Of a DNA stretch of 64,000 bases, positions 60,465-64,000 are shown one piece after another; within the stretch, counting starts at the first letter, position 1; each line of letters begins with the position of its first letter. A model generated the notes under the pieces. That model worked only from the letters and a program-made list of their open reading frames with translations. It was not told where the DNA came from and did not search any database. Origin of the DNA: Vibrio splendidus (lineage in GTDB: Bacteria > Pseudomonadota > Gammaproteobacteria > Enterobacterales > Vibrionaceae); NCBI RefSeq assembly GCF_003345295.1, contig NZ_CP031056.1, positions 1,240,001 to 1,304,000 of the forward strand, given 5' to 3'. Position numbers and translations under genes: made by a program.

Positions 60465-63344
60465 ATGACTGAATTACTTCAAAGCCAATTACTGAAAGAC
60501 TTGGGTACTCAAAACGAGTTTGTTGCTCGTCATAACGGCCCTAATAAAGCAGACCAGCAAAAAATGCTTGAAGCGATCAACGCGACTAGCTTAGACGCAC
60601 TGATCGACGAAACGGTTCCTGCACAAATCCGTCTTGAAAAACCAATGACACTTGCCGCGCCACTGAGCGAAATGGACATGCTGACCTCTCTTAAAGAGAT
60701 CGCTAACCTAAACCAAGTGAAACGTACTTTCATTGGCCAAGGCTACTACAACACATTCACTCCAAACGTTATTCTACGTAACGTTTTAGAGAACCCAGGC
60801 TGGTACACAGCTTACACACCATACCAACCAGAGATTTCTCAAGGTCGTCTTGAAGCTCTACTCAATTACCAACAAATGGTAATGGACCTAACAGGTATGG
60901 AAATCGCGAACGCATCCCTTCTTGATGAAGCGACAGCGGCTGGCGAAGCGATGACACTGTGTAAGCGTGCTGGTAAAAGCAAGAGCAAAGTATTCTTCGT
61001 TGCTGACGATGTTCACCCTCAAACACTAGAAGTTGTTAAAACTCGTGCTGAGTACATCGGTTTTGAAGTAATGGTTGGTGCTCTTGAAACACTTCCAGAG
61101 CAAGACGTATTTGGTGCGCTTCTTCAATACCCTAGTACTACGGGTGAAGTTCGCGACCTAACAGACATCATCGCGAAAGCTCAAGCTAACAAAACACTGG
61201 TTACAGTTGCTACTGACCTACTTGCTTCTGCTCTACTTAAGCCTGCGGGCGAAATGGGCGCAGACGTAGTAATCGGCTCAGCGCAACGTTTTGGCGTTCC
61301 TATGGGTTACGGCGGTCCACACGCTGCATTCATGGGTACTCGTGAAAAGCATAAGCGTACAATGCCAGGTCGTGTAATCGGTGTATCTATCGATACTCAC
61401 GGTAACCAAGCGCTACGTATGGCAATGCAAACTCGTGAGCAACACATCCGCCGCGAGAAAGCGACATCGAACATCTGTACAGCTCAAGCACTTCTAGCAA
61501 ACATGGCGTCTTTCTACGCGGTTTACCACGGTGCAGAAGGCCTACGTACTATTGCTCGTCGTACACACCACATGACAGCTATCCTAGCGGCTGGCCTGAC
61601 TAAAGCGGGTTACGAGCTAACGAACAACAGCTTCTTTGATACTATTACGCTGAACACAGAAGACAAGACAGATGCACTGTACGCGAAAGCGCAAGCAGCA
61701 GACATCAACCTTCGTCGACTTGTTGGTAAAATCGGTATCAGCTTAGATGAAACAACAACGATCGACGACGTGAACGCACTGTTCGCAATCTTCGACGTGA
61801 AAGAAGACATTCAAGCACTATCTTCTGACATTGCATCAAACGAGTTTGCAGCAATTCCAGAAAACTGCCGTCGTGAATCAGAGTTCCTAACTCACCCAGT
61901 ATTCAATACTCACCACAGCGAAACGCAAATGATGCGTTACCTAAAACAGCTTGAGAACAAAGACTTCTCACTAACGCACGGCATGATCCCTCTGGGCAGC
62001 TGTACGATGAAGCTGAATGCTGCTGCTGAGATGATTCCAGTAACATGGCCTGAGTTTGGTTCTATTCACCCATTCGCACCTCTAGAGCAAGCGGCTGGTT
62101 ACACGGCACTAGCAAAAGATCTTAAAGAGAAGCTATGTGAAATCACTGGTTACGACGATTTCTCACTACAGCCAAACTCTGGTGCATCTGGCGAATACGC
62201 AGGTCTAATCGCAATTCAACGTTACCATGCAAGCCGCGGTGAAGCTCACCGTAACGTTTGTCTGATTCCAAGCTCTGCGCACGGTACTAACCCTGCTACA
62301 GCATCAATGGTTTCAATGAAGGTAGTGGTTGTTAAGTGTGATGAAGATGGCAACATCGACATGACAGACCTAGCAGCGAAAATCGAGAAGCACAGAGAAA
62401 ACCTATCAAGCATCATGATCACTTACCCTTCTACGCACGGCGTATACGAAGAGCAAGTGAAAGAAGTGTGTGAACAAGTTCACGCAGCGGGTGGTCAGGT
62501 TTACCTAGACGGCGCGAACATGAACGCTCAAGTAGGTCTAACTTCACCTGGCTTCATCGGTTCAGACGTATCTCACTTGAACCTACACAAAACATTCTGT
62601 ATCCCACACGGTGGTGGCGGTCCGGGTATGGGTCCTATCGGCGTTAAATCGCACCTAGCACCTTTCCTACCAGGTCACATCGAAAACGGTGTACAAGGTT
62701 CTGACTACGCGGTATCAGCAGCAGATTTAGGTAGTGCTTCAATCCTACCTATCTCTTGGGCTTACATCGCAATGATGGGCGAACCTGGCCTAACAGACGC
62801 AACGAAAGTAGCGATTCTGAACGCGAACTACGTGATGGAGAAACTACGTCCTCACTACCCTGTTCTTTACCGTGGCACTAATGGCCGCGTAGCGCACGAA
62901 TGTATTATCGATATTCGTCCACTGAAAGAAGACACAGGCATCAGCGAAGAAGATATTGCTAAGCGTCTAATGGACTTCGGTTTCCACGCGCCGACTATGT
63001 CTTTCCCAGTAGCTGGCACACTAATGGTAGAGCCAACTGAATCAGAAGATTTAGAAGAGCTAGACCGTTTCTGTGAAGCGATGATCGCAATCCGTCACGA
63101 AATGGCAGCTGTGAAAGCGGGTGAATGGCCACTAGACAACAACCCTCTAGTGAACGCACCGCACACACAAGTTGACCTTTCAGGCGCAGAATGGGATCGC
63201 CCTTACTCTCGCGAACTGGCTTGCTTCCCATCGAAAGCAACCAAGAACTCGAAGTACTGGCCAACAGTTAACCGCGTAGACAACGTATACGGCGACCGTA
63301 ACCTAATCTGTTCTTGCCCAAGCATCGACAACTACGAAGACTAA
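60465..63344 (+). CDS. gcvP: Glycine dehydrogenase (decarboxylating), P protein
   Basis: 959 residues, the full-length homodimeric type. The N-terminal half (about 1-450) has FVARHNGP and FIGQGYYNTFTPNVILRN. The C-terminal catalytic half has the PLP lysine in LNLHKTFCIPHGGGGPG (Lys 709). It decarboxylates glycine and loads the lipoyl arm of GcvH. Last gene of the unit, ended by a terminator at 63365. Confidence 0.96.
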   Translation: MTELLQSQLLKDLGTQNEFVARHNGPNKADQQKMLEAINATSLDALIDETVPAQIRLEKPMTLAAPLSEMDMLTSLKEIANLNQVKRTFIGQGYYNTFTPNVILRNVLENPGWYTAYTPYQPEISQGRLEALLNYQQMVMDLTGMEIANASLLDEATAAGEAMTLCKRAGKSKSKVFFVADDVHPQTLEVVKTRAEYIGFEVMVGALETLPEQDVFGALLQYPSTTGEVRDLTDIIAKAQANKTLVTVATDLLASALLKPAGEMGADVVIGSAQRFGVPMGYGGPHAAFMGTREKHKRTMPGRVIGVSIDTHGNQALRMAMQTREQHIRREKATSNICTAQALLANMASFYAVYHGAEGLRTIARRTHHMTAILAAGLTKAGYELTNNSFFDTITLNTEDKTDALYAKAQAADINLRRLVGKIGISLDETTTIDDVNALFAIFDVKEDIQALSSDIASNEFAAIPENCRRESEFLTHPVFNTHHSETQMMRYLKQLENKDFSLTHGMIPLGSCTMKLNAAAEMIPVTWPEFGSIHPFAPLEQAAGYTALAKDLKEKLCEITGYDDFSLQPNSGASGEYAGLIAIQRYHASRGEAHRNVCLIPSSAHGTNPATASMVSMKVVVVKCDEDGNIDMTDLAAKIEKHRENLSSIMITYPSTHGVYEEQVKEVCEQVHAAGGQVYLDGANMNAQVGLTSPGFIGSDVSHLNLHKTFCIPHGGGGPGMGPIGVKSHLAPFLPGHIENGVQGSDYAVSAADLGSASILPISWAYIAMMGEPGLTDATKVAILNANYVMEKLRPHYPVLYRGTNGRVAHECIIDIRPLKEDTGISEEDIAKRLMDFGFHAPTMSFPVAGTLMVEPTESEDLEELDRFCEAMIAIRHEMAAVKAGEWPLDNNPLVNAPHTQVDLSGAEWDRPYSRELACFPSKATKNSKYWPTVNRVDNVYGDRNLICSCPSIDNYED

Positions 63345-63364
63345 TTTTTGTAGATTTTAGATAA

Positions 63365-63396
63365 ACAAAAGCGAACCACTTGGTTCGCTTTTTTGT
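63365..63396. terminator. Terminator of gcvP
   Basis: AAAAGCGAACCA / TGGTTCGCTTTT stem with a T-run; also positioned to end the convergent edge gene. Confidence 0.88.
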
Positions 63397-63423
63397 TTAG
63401 CCCGATTTACGGACAGTAACTGA

Positions 63424-64000
63424 CTACTTGAGATTACAACTTACTAGAGAACACTGATTTCTAATCAAGTGCTCTTGAGTTATTGCCAGTGAATTCTCCT
63501 CAATGAAAGTTAAATGCTCTCGTATTGATGCGCTAACAACTCTGTTCTTTAGCCTATCAAGCTGTTCTAGTTGTTTCAAAAATTCATCTAGTTTATTGAT
63601 ACTTCGAAACAACTCCAGATTTTCGACAGGTACAATCCAATAGTGTTTATCATTACTTAGTTGGTCGATCATGTCTAAGCCTGCTGGATCGTAATCAAAG
63701 AAAAAACCCACCTCAACATCATTGCTGTCAAAGCACTCAATCATGGTAGGTAGGTCTTTTTGGTTCTTTCCGTGACCACGGTAGACGAGCACTGCGGATT
63801 GCCATTCCACAGGTAAAGAGTGTACGACATCTCTCCATCGAACAATAAGTTCACCATTTTCAATAATGAGGACACGGCTAAAACGCTGGAAATCAAGGTC
63901 ATCCAATTCTACAGAAACAATATAGCTAGCTTCTTTCAGTACATCTGGCTGGTTCTTTAACGGGATATTCACATTACCAGCTAAGCTAATTAGTTGCTGA
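63424..64000 (-). CDS. TOPRIM-domain protein, 5' end outside the window
   Basis: The frame is open to the window edge (about 192 residues visible; the GTG at 63972 is not a convincing start). VLIIENGELIV supplies the TOPRIM Glu, and FFFDYDPAGLDMIDQL the DxD metal motif, followed by a VENLELFR segment and a helical tail ending in ITQEHLIRNQ. The order resembles the C-terminal part of JetD/DUF2220-like nucleases of anti-plasmid systems, but a stand-alone TOPRIM protein is equally possible. Partners, if any, lie beyond 64000. Confidence 0.7.
   Translation of the reverse strand, partial: QQLISLAGNVNIPLKNQPDVLKEASYIVSVELDDLDFQRFSRVLIIENGELIVRWRDVVHSLPVEWQSAVLVYRGHGKNQKDLPTMIECFDSNDVEVGFFFDYDPAGLDMIDQLSNDKHYWIVPVENLELFRSINKLDEFLKQLEQLDRLKNRVVSASIREHLTFIEENSLAITQEHLIRNQCSLVSCNLK

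Overview
This window reads as ordinary marine Vibrio DNA, most likely the Splendidus clade side of the genus. The gene content points there: a FadL/VolA lipid-uptake pair, DUF3389, a two-adaptor RND pump, a GlyGly-CTERM trypsin, and a gcvT / XRE-cupin / glyA-gcvH-gcvP block. In V. cholerae the fadL-volA and glycine-cleavage genes lie on chromosome 2, so a secondary-chromosome origin is plausible but not proven here. No rRNA, tRNA or CRISPR array was seen.

Left edge (1-1054): a scar of mobile DNA. A right-truncated IS3-family element, with its orfA and a perfect A6G frameshift site, abuts the N-terminal part of a serine recombinase that also carries an in-frame stop. The recombinase start codon overlaps the 3' end of an sgrR-like regulator.

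1-17 kb: SgrR-like regulator, DUF3389, MenI-type thioesterase, M48 lipoprotein protease, M50 site-2 protease, fadL-volA, PhnA-type zinc protein, a LysR gene divergent from an aaeXAB-like efflux operon, a DEAD-box helicase, a DUF1223 protein and a DUF1127-like small protein. 17-30 kb: an Alx/TerC protein behind a likely manganese (yybP-ykoY) riboswitch, an overlooked 31-aa membrane peptide, a 5'-nucleotidase, a YbjD/OLD-like ATPase with an Asn/Gly/His-rich insert, DUF1097, a LysR gene divergent from a FocA-CBS fusion, cytochrome b561 plus YceI, DUF2164, an unrecognised protein and an EAL protein. 30-46 kb: RND operon with divergent TetR, a second DEAD-box helicase, acpH, an overlooked 42-aa protein, a TyrP-type transporter behind a near-perfect TyrR box, an MCP, a HAD phosphatase, an HD-GYP sensor, and an overlooked 41-aa lipoprotein upstream of an unknown gene. 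46-64 kb: creA, gsk, fhs behind a PurR box, a diguanylate cyclase, a YqaB-like HAD, arfB, an XRE regulator beside a 16-bp palindrome, a secreted trypsin, the glycine cleavage locus, and at the right edge the 3' part of a TOPRIM-containing gene that runs out of the window.

Themes: one-carbon and purine metabolism (gcvT, glyA, gcvH, gcvP, fhs, gsk) with matching regulators; c-di-GMP turnover (EAL, HD-GYP, GGDEF); and envelope lipid and protease functions. No complete novel system is visible. The best leads are the FocA-CBS fusion with an internal start, hairpins that hold the Shine-Dalgarno sequences of acpH and of the MCP gene, three unlisted small proteins, two six-copy minisatellites beside terminators, and the TOPRIM gene at the right edge.
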